A stretch of DNA of 64,000 nucleotides from assembly GCA_002102555.1 (NCBI GenBank), contig MCFL01000004.1, positions 682,001 through 746,000 on the forward strand, read 5' to 3'. The stretch comes from Catenaria anguillulae PL171. Lineage: Eukaryota > Blastocladiomycota > Blastocladiomycetes > Blastocladiales > Catenariaceae. The translations under genes were made by a program, and so were the position numbers. This document shows, in pieces, positions 44,234-55,999 of this stretch; position 1 is the stretch's first letter; the number at the start of each line of letters is the position of its first letter. The notes below the pieces were generated by a model. It made no database searches and was not told the origin of the DNA. It saw only the letters and a program-made list of their open reading frames with translations.

Positions 44234-45769
44234 TTAGGCAACAATCATGGCCACAGCAGCAACACCAGCAGCAACCACAGCCGCCAGCTTGCCTTGAGCA
44301 GCCGACGCCGAGTTGCCCGGTGCCGCAACAATGGTCGACTTGATCTCTGCATCGTTCAATCCCATGACGGGCATGGCCGCGTTGGCGTCGCCCGAGCACT
44401 GATCCTTGGTCAAGACGGTGGGCTTTTCCGAATCCACCTTGCGCAAGTACGTCCGCTGGACATTCTTGACGGCCGGGTTGGTGATGGCAACAATGTCTTG
44501 GAGGATCACGTTTGGGAACACGAGCGCAGACTCGAACCAATCAAGGAATGCACTTGGGTTGGTGCGCTTGTCGAGAGCATACACTTGGTTGTTCTTGACA
44601 AACTTGAACGTGTCGTCGACACCAAACTCCTTCTTGAACGTGGCCATATCGCCCGATGTGAACGACTCCCACACAACCACATCGACATCGGCAAGCTGCT
44701 TGCGGAACTCGGCCGCGTCCTTGTACGAGGCGGTTGCCGGCGCCGTGAATGTGGCCGACGCATCCTCAACGACTTGCTTCTTGAACGGCGACAAGGAGAA
44801 CGACCACGAAGCAACATTGTCGTTCCACGATGCGGGCGCAGAGTACATGACCCAAGCAAGCTTTGTCGGGTTGGTCGGCTTGGCCTTTGCTGCCGCCTCC
44901 TTGGCTGCGTCGTACCGGGCCTTGATCTGGTTGGTCATGGTTTCGGCCTCGCCCTCGAGACCGTACCACTGCGCAAAGTACTCGAGCCACTCGGCGCGGT
45001 TAAAGGTTCCCGGATCGCTCGAGGCAGATTGCGTCACCCACTTGCCTTGCGCCAACGTGCCCGTGGAGCCGAGACCAGAGAAGATGGCGTCAATGGATCG
45101 CAGGGCGGCTTCGGCACTCGTGGTGTTCTTTTCGTCCACCTTGGCGATCTGGCCGTCAGCCAAGAGCTTTTGGAAGCCTGTATCGGATGGGAAAGTGATT
45201 GAATGGGTGAGCGACGACAAAACCGGAGAGACAGCACTTGATTGCACCAGTAACCAACATAGCAACGAACATACAAGGCGACGAAACATATTCGGGTGAG
45301 CTCGCAGCCTTGATGGTGGACCGACGGCCCAGGAGCTCAATGTACGGGACTGTGGTCGTGTCGAACGTGGCAACCGACCGGACTGGGATTTCAAAGGTGC
45401 CGTTGACGTTGGTCGGCAAACCATCACGGGGAGCGCCGCGGATGTAAAGCGTGTAGTTGGTGGGCGGCTTGAATGGGGCGTTGACAGTGATGACCTTGTA
45501 GTAATTTTTGTACTCGACCGTGAAGAGCTTGGCTCCAGAGGCTGTGATTGACGCAATCGAAGCGAGCAGCGAATGTGAGTGTGTCTGCAACAAAGGGAGA
45601 ATACCAGAGCCAAGATCGCAATGATGGACACTGGCGTACTGGTACTCTTGGTCTTGAAGCAGTCGGTTTGGGCGTTGAAGGTGCGCACGCAGTCTTCGAG
45701 TGGCGACTGGGCGGAGACGGTAGCGGCGAGCAAAAGGAGGAGGGTCAGGATCTTGATCGAGGAAGTCAT
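44234..45769 (-). CDS. Secreted, probably GPI-anchored, periplasmic-binding-protein-like protein, 3 exons
   Basis: Exons 45646-45769, 45275-45541 and 44234-45177 give 444 aa. A clear signal peptide (MTSSIKILTLLLLLAATVSA) is followed by ECVRT-like Cys-bearing sequence. The body resembles the substrate-binding fold of ABC-type iron/cobalamin binding proteins (PBP-like): LFTVEYKNYYKVITV, VPYIELLGRRSTIKAA, FQKLLADGQIAKVDE, then YALDKRTNPSAFLDWFESAL near the C-terminal lobe. The C-terminus has a small-residue site (APGNSASAAQGK) and a hydrophobic tail (LAAVVAAGVAAVAMIVA), typical of GPI attachment. Proteins of this type are known from zoosporic fungi and oomycetes, where their ligand is unclear. 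A bacterial origin followed by intron gain is possible. Confidence 0.75.
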   Translation of the reverse strand: MTSSIKILTLLLLLAATVSAQSPLEDCVRTFNAQTDCFKTKSTSTPVSIIAILALVFSLCCRHTHIRCSLRLRQSQPLEPSSSRSSTKITTRSSLSTPHSSRPPTTRFTSAALPVMVCRPTSTAPLKSQSGRLPRSTRPQSRTLSSWAVGPPSRLRAHPNMFRRLVCSLLCWLLVQSSAVSPVLSSLTHSITFPSDTGFQKLLADGQIAKVDEKNTTSAEAALRSIDAIFSGLGSTGTLAQGKWVTQSASSDPGTFNRAEWLEYFAQWYGLEGEAETMTNQIKARYDAAKEAAAKAKPTNPTKLAWVMYSAPASWNDNVASWSFSLSPFKKQVVEDASATFTAPATASYKDAAEFRKQLADVDVVVWESFTSGDMATFKKEFGVDDTFKFVKNNQVYALDKRTNPSAFLDWFESALVFPNVILQDIVAITNPAVKNVQRTYLRKVDSEKPTVLTKDQCSGDANAAMPVMGLNDAEIKSTIVAAPGNSASAAQGKLAAVVAAGVAAVAMIVA

Positions 45770-46737
45770 CTATGGCACGAGAATGGTATAGCTTCAATGT
45801 CAGATCACAGCATGGATGGAGTTGGCAACAGGCTGACGGTGGTGGTGGTGATGGGCGGAATACAGTACCTTGAGCGTATCTGTCAGATCAGGGTCATGTA
45901 TTGAAGGAAGAGAGGATGGCAGACGATTGAACCCGGAGAGAGGATGGTCGTTGGCGGGCAGTCGCTGCATTTTATAGTCCCGAAGCAATTGAGTTGATGC
46001 ACACTTCGGAATCGGTCGGTTGTGCTTGCACATCTGGGGCGCGCCCATGGAAACGCCATCGGTGGCGCACAGCTTGTACTCTGGTCACATTTGTATGTAC
46101 TCGTGAGACCATGGTACGCAACCGGACAATAGACCCGTAGTTGTTGACTCTACAGTAAATGTGTGCCATCGCTGTATGTCCTGTGGCGGAGGCGGTACTC
46201 CGGACGACTCAGGACGGGTAAGCGGCGTTACACTATCACAGGTGAATGTCCTTTTTTTACCTCGCATCCAATGACGCGAACACGCGGTCCGCAACACGGC
46301 AACAAATCACGCGATTGAATGCACTCGAGTCCAGCGTGTCGGTAGCGTCGCTGAGCTTGGGTCCAAAGAGCCGGTACCAGTTCCAAGTGCTCGGTTCAAG
46401 TTGCGCTCTGGCTGACTGACTCACGACTCTTCCTTCGGAAATTGGCAGTAGCTTCGAAACACAGAGTGCTTACATTGTTGAATTTCCAGCTACTACAACA
46501 TTGTAAACATCAGGCGAAGAATCCAACGCACATCAGCATGGTATAACCGCTCACCAAAGCCATTACCAGGAGAGACACAACACACATTCGCGACCGAGCA
46601 AGAAAACGCCAACGGACTGCAAGACCGTCAACCCTTCAACATGAAAGCGGTACCACGGAAAGACCAAAAATCCTGGTCCCAGCCTTCACATACATGCAAC
46701 TGGCTTTGCGGCGAGCGAACCGAGCACGCAACATCAA
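45770..46737. other. Gene-free spacer, 968 bp
   Basis: Promoter side of the secreted-protein gene and 3' side of SMG1. Apart from the TATA box I see no feature. Confidence 0.4.
45970..45976 (-). promoter_or_regulatory. TATA box of the secreted PBP-like gene
   Basis: Minus-strand GGACTATAAAATG lies about 200 bp upstream of the ATG at 45769. It shares ACTATAAA with the Vip1-like promoter. Confidence 0.4.
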
Positions 46738-49700
46738 TCAAATCCAGGGCGTCCACCCTTCAAACATCTGGGACAATCGACCCTCGTCCATGGCGGCATC
46801 AACAAGCTCGGAAACCTGCGATACAACCGGGAAGTGAATCAGCTACGCAAAAGTAGCAAACGTGTAAAGAAAAAGGGAGACGTACATGTTTAGATACTCC
46901 ACCAGCCAACTGCCCACCCTCCAACTTACTCATCACGTTTCTCAACACCCGAACAGCCTGCTCGCGCTTCTCATCGTCCAACGCTTGGCCCTCGCCCGTT
47001 ACCTTACGGCGGTGACCCGCCACGCCAGCGGCCTGGTCCACTTCCGATCCAGACCCAACGCCGTCTGATGACGGTGCATCTGCACATTGGCTGCCCAACT
47101 CTTGTGACACAGGTCCGCTGACGGAGGTGTCCGTGACTTCCTCATCTTCATCGTCCTCGACCTCTTCGACGTCACCGTCCTCATCCCCACCTGCGCCCGC
47201 ATTCGCCTCGCCATCGTCGTCTGCAGCGGGCGCCGCCCCAGACCCAAGCCCAGCAACCACGTCCCAATTCGCATGCTCGTCCATGACCATGGACTCGAGC
47301 AACTGCACAACGTACGCGCGATGCTTGCGCAACAGGCCCAACACCACCTCGGCCGCCGCCAAAAACGGACCGCGGACTCCCACATCACCGCCCATGGCTG
47401 CAACAAATGACCGTGTTAGCCTAAACGGCACCAGCTCGGGGATCCGCAATGCGCTTCCTCGGTCAAACGAGACATTGTAATCAATGTGCACGACTTGGCC
47501 ATTGGCCACGTCCAGCAGCACATTGTCGAGGTGCCTATCGCCAAGCCCAAGCACGTGGCCAACCATGGACGTTGCCGCGACCGAATGCGCAAAACGCCGC
47601 TGCATTTGAATGGCGGACCATGACGATGTGGTCGCGAGATAGAGCGTGTTGCGAATCCCGTCGTTGCGCTCGGAATTGCATAGCGCCTTGTAAATGTCGA
47701 CCAACTGGTCGTCAGAGCAGTGCTTGCGTAACGACGACACGGGCACGGCACCCGACAGACCGAGCACCTTGTGGGCGGCGGCGTTGAATGCGGCAAGCGG
47801 TTTGGGCGGCGACTGGTTGGCGTGCATGGCCAGGTACTGGCGCTTGTAAATCGAATAGATCGGGACCGCAGAGACCCATTGGATGAACCCGCCCATGTGG
47901 CCGAGCGGAACGACAGAGTAGCCACGGACCACTGCGCTGGATGGACCGGTCAAGCGAAGCAATGCGGCAGCGTCGCGGTTTCCACCGCGGCCAGCGGCAT
48001 CGGTCAGCATGTGGTTGACCGTCTCAAACACTTGAACCATGCGCTCGTCAAGTCGCAAGTCCTCGAGACCTTTGAGCAAGTAAGCGTGCGCGGACCCGTC
48101 TTCGGCAATGAACGTAATCTTCTTTGGCTTTGTCTTGGTCGGCAACACGAGAAACCCGGGCGCGATACCGGCAATTCGAGTCGACGTGCCAGGCAAGCAG
48201 CCGGCACTGAGGTCCAGCCCATGCAATGCACCGACATGCTCGAGCTCGAGGTTCCGCCCGCGATTCACCACATTGTTGAGTGCCACAACCAGTGGATGCA
48301 GCGGTTTCCACACTTGCTTGACGACGCCACGCCATTTTTCCGGCCCCAGCAAATCCAAGTCTACAGCGACCCCGCTGCTGCCGCTGCCGCTGCCGCCGCT
48401 CACCTTTGCCCACACGGCCTTGACGCCTGCCACGGCTGCCTCAATCTTGCGCATGAATGCCGTCTGGAACGCAAGCTCGTGTGCCGATACTGGATACTTC
48501 AAATGCGACTCGGCCAGCCGCTCCAACTCGGCAATCATGGCGGGTACCGACATGCTCCGCCGAAGCACGGCGCCCTGCAAGCTCGTCAGCGAATGGTGCC
48601 ACTGCTCGTCCCATAGCACCGTCAACCGTTGTGCATGCTCGACCAGCACGCGTGTGGCTTGGACCATGTCACGCGATTCCACCGTCCCGAGCAGCCTCGA
48701 ATCGATCTGCAACTCGGGCCGCTCAAGATCCAGGGCAACTAGCGGGTACACGCACGCCGCCGGCGCATGTTGTACGAGCTGCTTGATGATTGCCGATGCA
48801 AATGTCGAGGGGAACGGATGCGGGTGCACGAGCATGGCCGTGAGTTGCGGCATGAGAAACGTCCACGTGTGCGCATTGCCTGACGTGACGCTTGCGATTT
48901 GGGTGGGGTCGACTTGATGCGCCAGCGTCTCGGCGTGGAGTTCAATCAAGTGCAAGAGACGCATGGCGGCCATGTTGGCACGGTGCTTGTCGGCCATCGA
49001 CATGGCAAGGTCAAGGTACCGCGCATAGCTGCGCACGGCCAGCTCGACAGCTTGATCTGCGTCGACGCGTGCGGATGGCGATGTCGCCAGGTACACTGGC
49101 TCGGGCACATGCTCGGCATGGAAATTGGCCAACTGCCGCCACGCATCCGCCTCGCCCGGATCCACACGCACCGCCGCCGTCAGCAACGAGTGCATCATCT
49201 GTGCCACACGCTGCTGCTGCTGCTGCTGCTGCTGCCCCTCCGACTCGAAGTCCGCGTCTTGGCCCATGGACAATGCCTCCATGCGACTCACCAAGTCGTC
49301 GTGCCCGTCGCTACCACCGGCACTTGATTCGACTCCATCCAATCCCATGAGCGCCAACATGGTATGTGCCGTGTGTTGCTGTGACTTGACCACCACATCT
49401 CTGAGGACCTGGTCCATGTCCGAGTCACACGCCAACAGACCCCGGCGGACGAGCGATGCGCACGCCGCGGGCTGCGCAGTTGCAAGCTGCAGGGAAACGC
49501 GGCCCAGCATGGCCGCGTGTAACTTCAGCTGCTGCCGTTGGAACTGTGCGTCGTGCACTGTTGCCGCGGAAAGGCATGATTGCGCCGTGTTGAGGTTGCC
49601 AAGATGTTGGTGAACGGCCGCGAGGCGGACAGCGAGAGAGTCTGCGGACTGTGCGTCGACTTGAAAGATGTTGCAAAGCGCGTGGTGCGAGACGGCAGAG

Positions 49701-52700
49701 ACGAATCGATTGGAAGCGCCGTTGTGGTGGTGTCGAGGGCGAGGACGGGCATGGATTCGACAAGCTGAGACTGGATGGATGAGACGGGCGGGAGAGGGTG
49801 GGTGATGCCCAACTTGGACGTCGAAGGTGGTGTTGATTCAGATTCCGCGAGCTACATAAAGCGCAAACATGAAAACGTTAACGTCCAATGCCAGAATGAG
49901 AATGGCCAGCATACATACCTCGCGCAGCATATTCAAACACGTTCCATCACCAAGGCCACCCATCCCCGCCATCTGTTCAACAAACGCCTTGACGTCCTTG
50001 TACTCTCCAATCATTGCATAGGCTGCCGCAACTCCCTCCAATGCCCTCGCTGCCGTCTTTTCCCCCGCGCCCGTCTCGCCGACCAACGCCAACCCCGTCT
50101 TCCTGACCTTTTCGACCTCGCCCCTGGCCAACGCCCACTCTGCCCGTAATCCCCTGCCTGTGACCCTGGCCACGCCCCGAACGACATCATCCCACCCATA
50201 CTCGGCAGCCTGCATGCCCAACGCGGGCCAATCTGCCTTTGACGCATGTGCGCCTTTCGGCCCGTCGACCCGCAACAACTCGAGCCCGTGTCTCACTGCG
50301 TCCGCTGCACTTGTGGCGCCACTCGCCACGGCCGCCCTTGCCGCCGCCCTGCGCATCCGCGTCATCCACTCGTCCATGACGGCCTCGTTGGACACGAAAA
50401 ACGCGTGTATGTTCTTTGGCAGTGCTGGGACACTGGCCACGGCCGCGGTGTCGGCGACTGGGGGGCCAGTCTTGACGCTCGCAAACCACCGGTCGAGCGC
50501 GTTCACCGTGTGTAGCGCCAAGGCGTGTTTGCGATGCACGAGAAGCTCGATGCCCGCAAGGGTGGCGGGCGCGGCACCCATGGGCGTCTTGAAGCGTGTC
50601 AGCATGCAGTATCGCGCGAGTTCCCAGGAGAGGTAAAAGTGCAGGGCGGCGCGCGAGTGGACGAGGGGTAGTGGGAGCGGGAAGGTGGATGTGGAGTGAA
50701 AAATGGAGCGCATGTCTGTGATGGAGACGGTTGGAGTGGACGAAGATGCTGACGAAGCGGATCCATCGCCAAGCAGGTGCGTAAAGTGGTGCTGGCGAAA
50801 CATGCCCGTGTGTGGTGAGGCCATGACGGCGAGCTTGAATGTGGTCAGTATGGTGGGCTCGATCGGGGGAGGGCGTGCGCAACTGTACACTGAGACAACG
50901 CAGAGAGAACCTGTTTGGCGGCCGTTGCCAGCGCGCCACCATCAACATCGTCATCGTACTCGCCGGCGGCAAACAAGACCAAAACTTCGCGTGTCCGTTG
51001 GCTCGCTTGTGCTAACGTCACACTTGGGATTTGTCCGACAACCTTGGCCAAGGCCACGCGCACGCTTGCCGCCGCCACCGCCCCAAACACTCTGTCGACC
51101 AACCCTTCCAATTGCTCCACACTGACCCACTCGACCAAGCTGTCGTTGGCAAGCGCCTCAAGCGCCAAGACGCGCCATTTCGCGGGCAAAAACGGCTCAC
51201 CCGTCACATCTACCAGCAATGCACGGCCTTGTCGCCGTGCCACTTGACGCCACCGGCAAGCAGCTGAGGAATCAATGCATACACGCCCACGCCGGCCCAT
51301 CCGAGTCTGCGTCTTGAAACGCGCAAAGCAGCACACGCACAAATTCGGCCGCAAGCCATGCACACACGCTTGACGGCGGCGCCGGTGGTGATGAAGGTGC
51401 ACGTGCACTATTTGGGGATCCAGCAGCTACGACACACCTGACAAGCCGCGCGCAATATGCAGCGGCGGCGGAGGCGCGCCACCCTTGCCCGAGGCATCTT
51501 TCCCCCACCACCCAGATCTTGAAATGATCCACAACAACCCCACCCACGCGCTCGCTTTCGTCATGTTCCCTCATGGTCATGATCTTGGCGAGCATGTGTG
51601 AGTAAAGCCACCAGGACACGATCCAGCGCATCCAACACCTGCTCAGCGGCCTCGCTCGCCATGCCCGCATACTTATTCTCAACACCCACACAGGGGACCC
51701 GCGCTTGAGCAACTTGCGCACGGCCACCTGCGACGGCGGGGCCCCACCGGCCTCGAGCGCGCGCGCAAGCACATCTGCCCAGTCTGCCACGGCGCGTGCG
51801 GCCACGAGCGAAGTCCAAAAGTCCAAGTGCAAAGCAAGCCACCAGTCGCTTGCGCGTGGCCCGCTCGCGTCCAGGACGGACCGGACAGTGGGGCGAGTTT
51901 CTTTGCGCGACGAAGCACAAGCGTTAAAAGTGGACCGAGCTTGGCGATGGGCCAAGGTGAAGGTGGCGAGGATTTGGAGTGTGCAGTGGGGAGGTGTGCG
52001 AGCAAGTGCATCCAGCCGAGCACGTGTTGGTGGTGAGTGTTGCAAAGGGCATGATGCGCAGAGTTTTGGAGGTGCCCGGGTCGAGTTGGAACGGGTCGAG
52101 GGCTGTGGCGGCATCGTGTGCTCCGAGCGAGTCGAGGGCCAGGTCAAACAACCGTTGGGCAAGGGGCGGCGGCATGTCGCGCGCCAACGACGACGATGAT
52201 GACGGACGACGAGACGATGGAGAAAACGTGAGTGCTTGAACGGCAACGTCACGAGAGGCCGGGTGGTCAATGAGTTGTGGGAGGAGCGTGGGGATGGTCC
52301 TGTCAAAGTACTTTGTGGCGAGCGCTTGCAAGAGCGAAGGGACGGGTTTGGCAAGAACGACTTGGGTGGCAAGCTCGAGCAGCGGGTCGATGGCGGGTGC
52401 GAGCAGGTCGTCGAGCGAGTTGACTGGCCGCAGAGGTGGTGGGGGCAGCGGGTGGTGTGGGGTGAGCAGCATGCCGAGGACGGTGGCCTTGAATTGGGTG
52501 TTGTGTGTGATTGCGGTGGCGAGCCAGTGGACAAACTTGAGGGCGAGGTCCTTTGAGACTTGGAGCGAGTAGAAGCCGAGGATGGCGACAATGAATCCGA
52601 GCTCGGAGGCGACGGCGGCAGACATTTTCGGGAGAGGTAGTGAGGGAGGTTGTTGCTCTGGCTGATCATCTTGGGCTGAAGAAGTGTGGCCGGCGTCGAT

Positions 52701-52940
52701 GACATGGGCAATGCCAACGACTGCGGAGAGATCGAGGTGGTAGAGGTTGTCGGCGAGCGAGCGGGGCCAGAGAAGGATGGAGGTGGCCATGACGACGCGG
52801 TCCATGGACAGCAGCTGGTTGGCGAGCAGCGTGCGGAGGGCCTTGGCCACCTGGACACGGTCCTTTGGCGACGTCTGGTCGCTGCGCAGGTGGAACTCGT
52901 GATGGTAGAGCAGCGAAACGAAATACTGGCGCTCGTCCAT
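46738..52940 (-). CDS. SMG1: SMG1-type PIKK kinase (nonsense-mediated decay), several frame breaks
   Basis: PI3K-like protein kinase that phosphorylates UPF1 in nonsense-mediated mRNA decay. I start at 52940 (MDERQYFVSLLYHHE). The N-terminal half is HEAT-like helical. The kinase domain near the C-terminus is diagnostic of SMG1: LPTKTKPKKITFIAEDG, YLLKGLEDLRLDERMVQVFE, the catalytic loop GLGDRHLDNVLLD, and HIDYNVSFDRG. The last exon, 46738-46815, encodes a FATC domain ending SQMFEGWTPWI. Introns are placed at 46816-46885 and about 49840-49915. Between 49700 and 52050 at least six frame changes are needed (near 49730, 51260, 51305, 51665, 51880, 52030), nearly all equal to one missing base. Total length is roughly 2,000 aa, much shorter than animal SMG1. 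Confidence 0.85.
49207..49232. repeat. CTG/CAG trinucleotide run within SMG1
   Basis: About eight CTG units encode a poly-Gln tract on the minus strand (after DFESEG), in the FAT-like helical region. Simple-repeat length may vary between strains. Confidence 0.8.
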
Positions 52941-53264
52941 GTTGATTGCAATGCTCAGAGTGTCTTTTCAAAGGGCATCATGATATTCCAATTTCTTTCA
53001 TGGGACACACGGAGGTGCAGGTGATTCTTGATTCTGTGCCATTGATTCCATGATTCTGTCCGCACCGCACGTGCACGCTGCTGCCGACGGACGTGTCGTC
53101 CATGTACATGTACAGGTAGATGTGGAGACATCAACGTGACACTCTGATTGCACCATGGATCGGTCGACTTTGACGGAGTGTCCGCCACGTGTCGCGCACT
53201 CACACTCCCTTCTTCATTCCGTCACCGTGTGATATGGTTTTCTCAATCAAATCAATGAAGTACA
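52941..53264. other. Divergent promoter region, 324 bp
   Basis: Between SMG1 and the ArfGAP gene. No gene is seen. Confidence 0.4.
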
Positions 53265-54724
53265 ATGGCTGAAGACTTCCGCACCCAAGTCCAAGACCTG
53301 CAGCGCCTCGACCCAACCTGCGCCAACCAGGCGTGTGCAGAGTGCGCGTCGCCCAACCCGCAATGGGCCTCGGTGTCGCACGGTATCTTCATCTGTCTCG
53401 AGTGCTCGGGCACACACCGGTCGCTGGGCGTCCACCTGTCGTTTGTGCGCTCCATCTCCATGGACAAGTGGTCCCGTGACCAGTTTGCCAAAATGCAGTT
53501 GGGTGGCAACGCCGCCTTTGCCGCCTACACGCAACAACACCCAAACGACATGGGCAATGGCATTCCGCTCAAGGACAAGTACGCCTCGTATCCGGCCGCC
53601 GTGTACCGTGCACAGCTTGCCGCCAAGGTCGAGGGCAAGGACTTTGATCCATCGTCTGTCCAGTGGACACCGCCCAGTGCCCCCGGAACGGCCAGCGCCA
53701 GCCCTGCTCCGTTGGGCTCCTTGAACGGGCCGACCACCATGGTCGGGTTCGGATCGGGCACGTCTTCGCCTGCACCCAACAGCCAAAGTGCGTTCGGCAA
53801 CGGGTTGCCCACAAAGGACCAGAACGAGGATTACTTTGCTAGGATGGGCCAAGCCAACATGTCCCGCCCAGAGTACATAAGTGTTTCCCTTCCCTCCCGA
53901 GTTTTTTCTTTGGCTGATTTGGTGTGCTCACTGCCTTCTCGATTAGACACCTTCCACCCTCGCAAGGCGGCAGGTACACTGGCTTTGGATCCACACCCAC
54001 GCCCTCTGCCAACTCGCAACCCGCCACCAACCCATTTGCCTCTCCCTTCTCCACGCTCAACCCGGCCGCCATTGCCAACGACCCAATGGCCGCCCTGTCC
54101 AAGGGCTGGTCGCTGTTTTCGACGGTTGCCACGGCCGCCGCATCCACCGTGGGCACCGTCGTGGTCAAGGGCACGCAGCTCGTCCAAGACCCAAACTTCC
54201 AGTCCACCGTTCAGTCGCAAGTGGCCAGGGGCGCTACTACGGTAGGCGAGCTGTTGACCAAGGTGGGCGAGACGGCCATGGCCACGGGCACCAGGGCGTA
54301 TACGCTGTTGGAGCAGCAGCGCTTGGCTGCCGCCGCAGGCGGTGGTCCCGCGGGCCCCGCGGGCGGATATGCCGGAGTGGATCAGCAGCAAGGTGGCATG
54401 TGGGGTGCTCATGGGCAGCACCAACAGCAGCCCGCAAATGCATTTGGCGGCCAAGGTGGTGGATCGAGCGATTTCTTTTCGCAACAAGTGCCGGCCATGG
54501 GCATGGGTATGGGCACGGCCAATGGATCTGGATCGGCCAGTCCGTTCCGTTCCGCCTCGCCGCCCTTGCCTCCGCAACATCATCAAGAGACGCTCATTGG
54601 CGGCGCGGTTGACTCGACCCCTTCGTCAATGGTTGCGTCGGTGAGTGGGGCAAGCGCCATGCAACGCAAAGGCACGGGCGCCGGCGCGGCAGCGAAAAAG
54701 TCGGACGATTGGGATGAGTGGTAA
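53265..54724 (+). CDS. ARFGAP1-type Arf GTPase-activating protein, 2 exons
   Basis: Stimulates GTP hydrolysis by Arf1 at the Golgi and so controls COPI uncoating. Exons 53265-53872 and 53947-54724 give 461 aa. The zinc finger is complete: Cys24-x2-Cys27-x16-Cys44-x2-Cys47, followed by the catalytic Arg52 in SGTHRSLGVHLSFVRS. The exon join gives RPEHLPPSQGGRYTGFGS, the conserved ARFGAP1 segment. After it comes an amphipathic, Ser/Thr/Gly-rich region (NDPMAALSKGWSLFSTVA) like the curvature-sensing ALPS motif. The C-terminus KKSDDWDEW is the delta-COP-binding type Trp motif of ARFGAP1/Gcs1 proteins, which fits a delta-COP gene elsewhere in this window. Confidence 0.92.
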
Positions 54725-54897
54725 GTATCGATTTGAGTTTTTTTTAGACTTGGTTTGTTGAGCGATTCCGCTCTGCGCTCGCACTGATTTGATGCCATGC
54801 TTGTTTGTTTTTGAGTCTCGCTAATGTTGACCCCACGACGACGGACCCACTAATACGAAAATATAGTAATATATACACAACGTCTACATTCATACAC

Positions 54898-55856
54898 TCA
54901 ACGGAGGCCCAACCTATCCATGACCACCTGTGCCACTTTGCCGCCCATCTTGATGACCACGTCTGCCAAACTCAACTCCCTGACTGCTGCCGCAACCACA
55001 ACGTCCTCATTGACCCCATCCAAACTCCACCTGTGTTTTGGACTCGCCAACACGTCCACCACCGCCTCGATCCGATCCCTGGGTGCATCTGGGACAAGCA
55101 CACACAGGAGCGCAAGTTCGACGTGTACATGGTCCACAATTAGCCCGGGCAAGTGTTTGGATACAAAGAGTGAAAAGGTGAGCTGAGGCGCGTGGAGCAT
55201 AAGCAAGCGTGCCGTGGCGAGGCGTGGGAGCAAGAGCGGAGTCAGCGGCACATGATGTGCGAGTGGTGGTGGCGGCGGTGGCGTAGCTTGGGTGCCGGTA
55301 GTCGGGGACAAGGTCACATACGAGGGCAAGCAAGAGGCGAGTGTTGCTGTGGCAGAAAAGAGGGAAGAGATCGAGGGCAAGAGCTGCAGTGAGGCACCTC
55401 GTGTCAGTGAGACATCATGTTCGTTCCAACCACTTGAAAACACACACACACAGGGGAAAAAGAGCGGACCTGACGGGTCTCGGTCGGGTACTGCGACACG
55501 ATGGCCCGCCAAGTCGAGTCGGGCAGGTCGCGGTTGGTGAGCAGGGATCGCAGGTACAGGTTGCGGGCACTTGTGTTGGCGAGGTCAAGTAGCGGCGGGC
55601 AGGCGTAGATGGCCGAGGCTCGTGCCAAGTCTGCATCCGTCAGCTGATCCAAGCGGTCGAGGGCCGAGGCGATTTCGAGCGCTTCATGGACTGTATGCAT
55701 GTCGAGTGAGCCCCCCGAGTGAGCGTGACTTGGAGGCGGCGGCGAGTTGGCGCGGCGGAGCTGTTGGGTGTACTGGGCCAGCAGCTCGAGGGCTTGCTGC
55801 CGTCCCGAGTCGCTCGTTCGGAGGCATGTGTCCATGTCGGCGGTGTAAGGATGCAT
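54898..55856 (-). CDS. Unrecognised helical protein, 2 exons
   Basis: Exons 55470-55856 and 54898-55383 give 290 aa. I do not recognise a family. The protein starts MHPYTADMDTCLRTSDSG and continues with helices (ALELLAQYTQQLRRA, VHEALEIASALDRLDQL). Exon 2 (LLPSISSLFSATATLASCLP) contains a long Pro run and then hydrophobic helices (LLLPRLATARLLMLHAPQL, HVELALLCVLVPDAPRDRIE). The composition and HEAT-like pattern suggest an alpha-helical scaffold. Both splice sites are in phase. It shares a 143-bp divergent promoter with the CREG-like gene. The frame is also open upstream to 56027, but that part overlaps the neighbour's start and looks non-coding. Confidence 0.65.
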
Positions 55857-55999
55857 TGGGTTTGTGTGACTGTGGCCGAGGGCACACACTCGCGCTCGCT
55901 CTGCGGCGCTCTGGGCTGCACTGGCACCGGAATTGCAGCCGCCAGTCACGCCCTCGGCCTGAATGAGACAATCACCACCATGATGCTTGCACTTCTGCC

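Noticed and set aside
44219-45202. 327-codon plus-strand frame
   Set aside because: Antisense to the secreted PBP-like gene, which has signal peptide, consistent introns and GPI tail.
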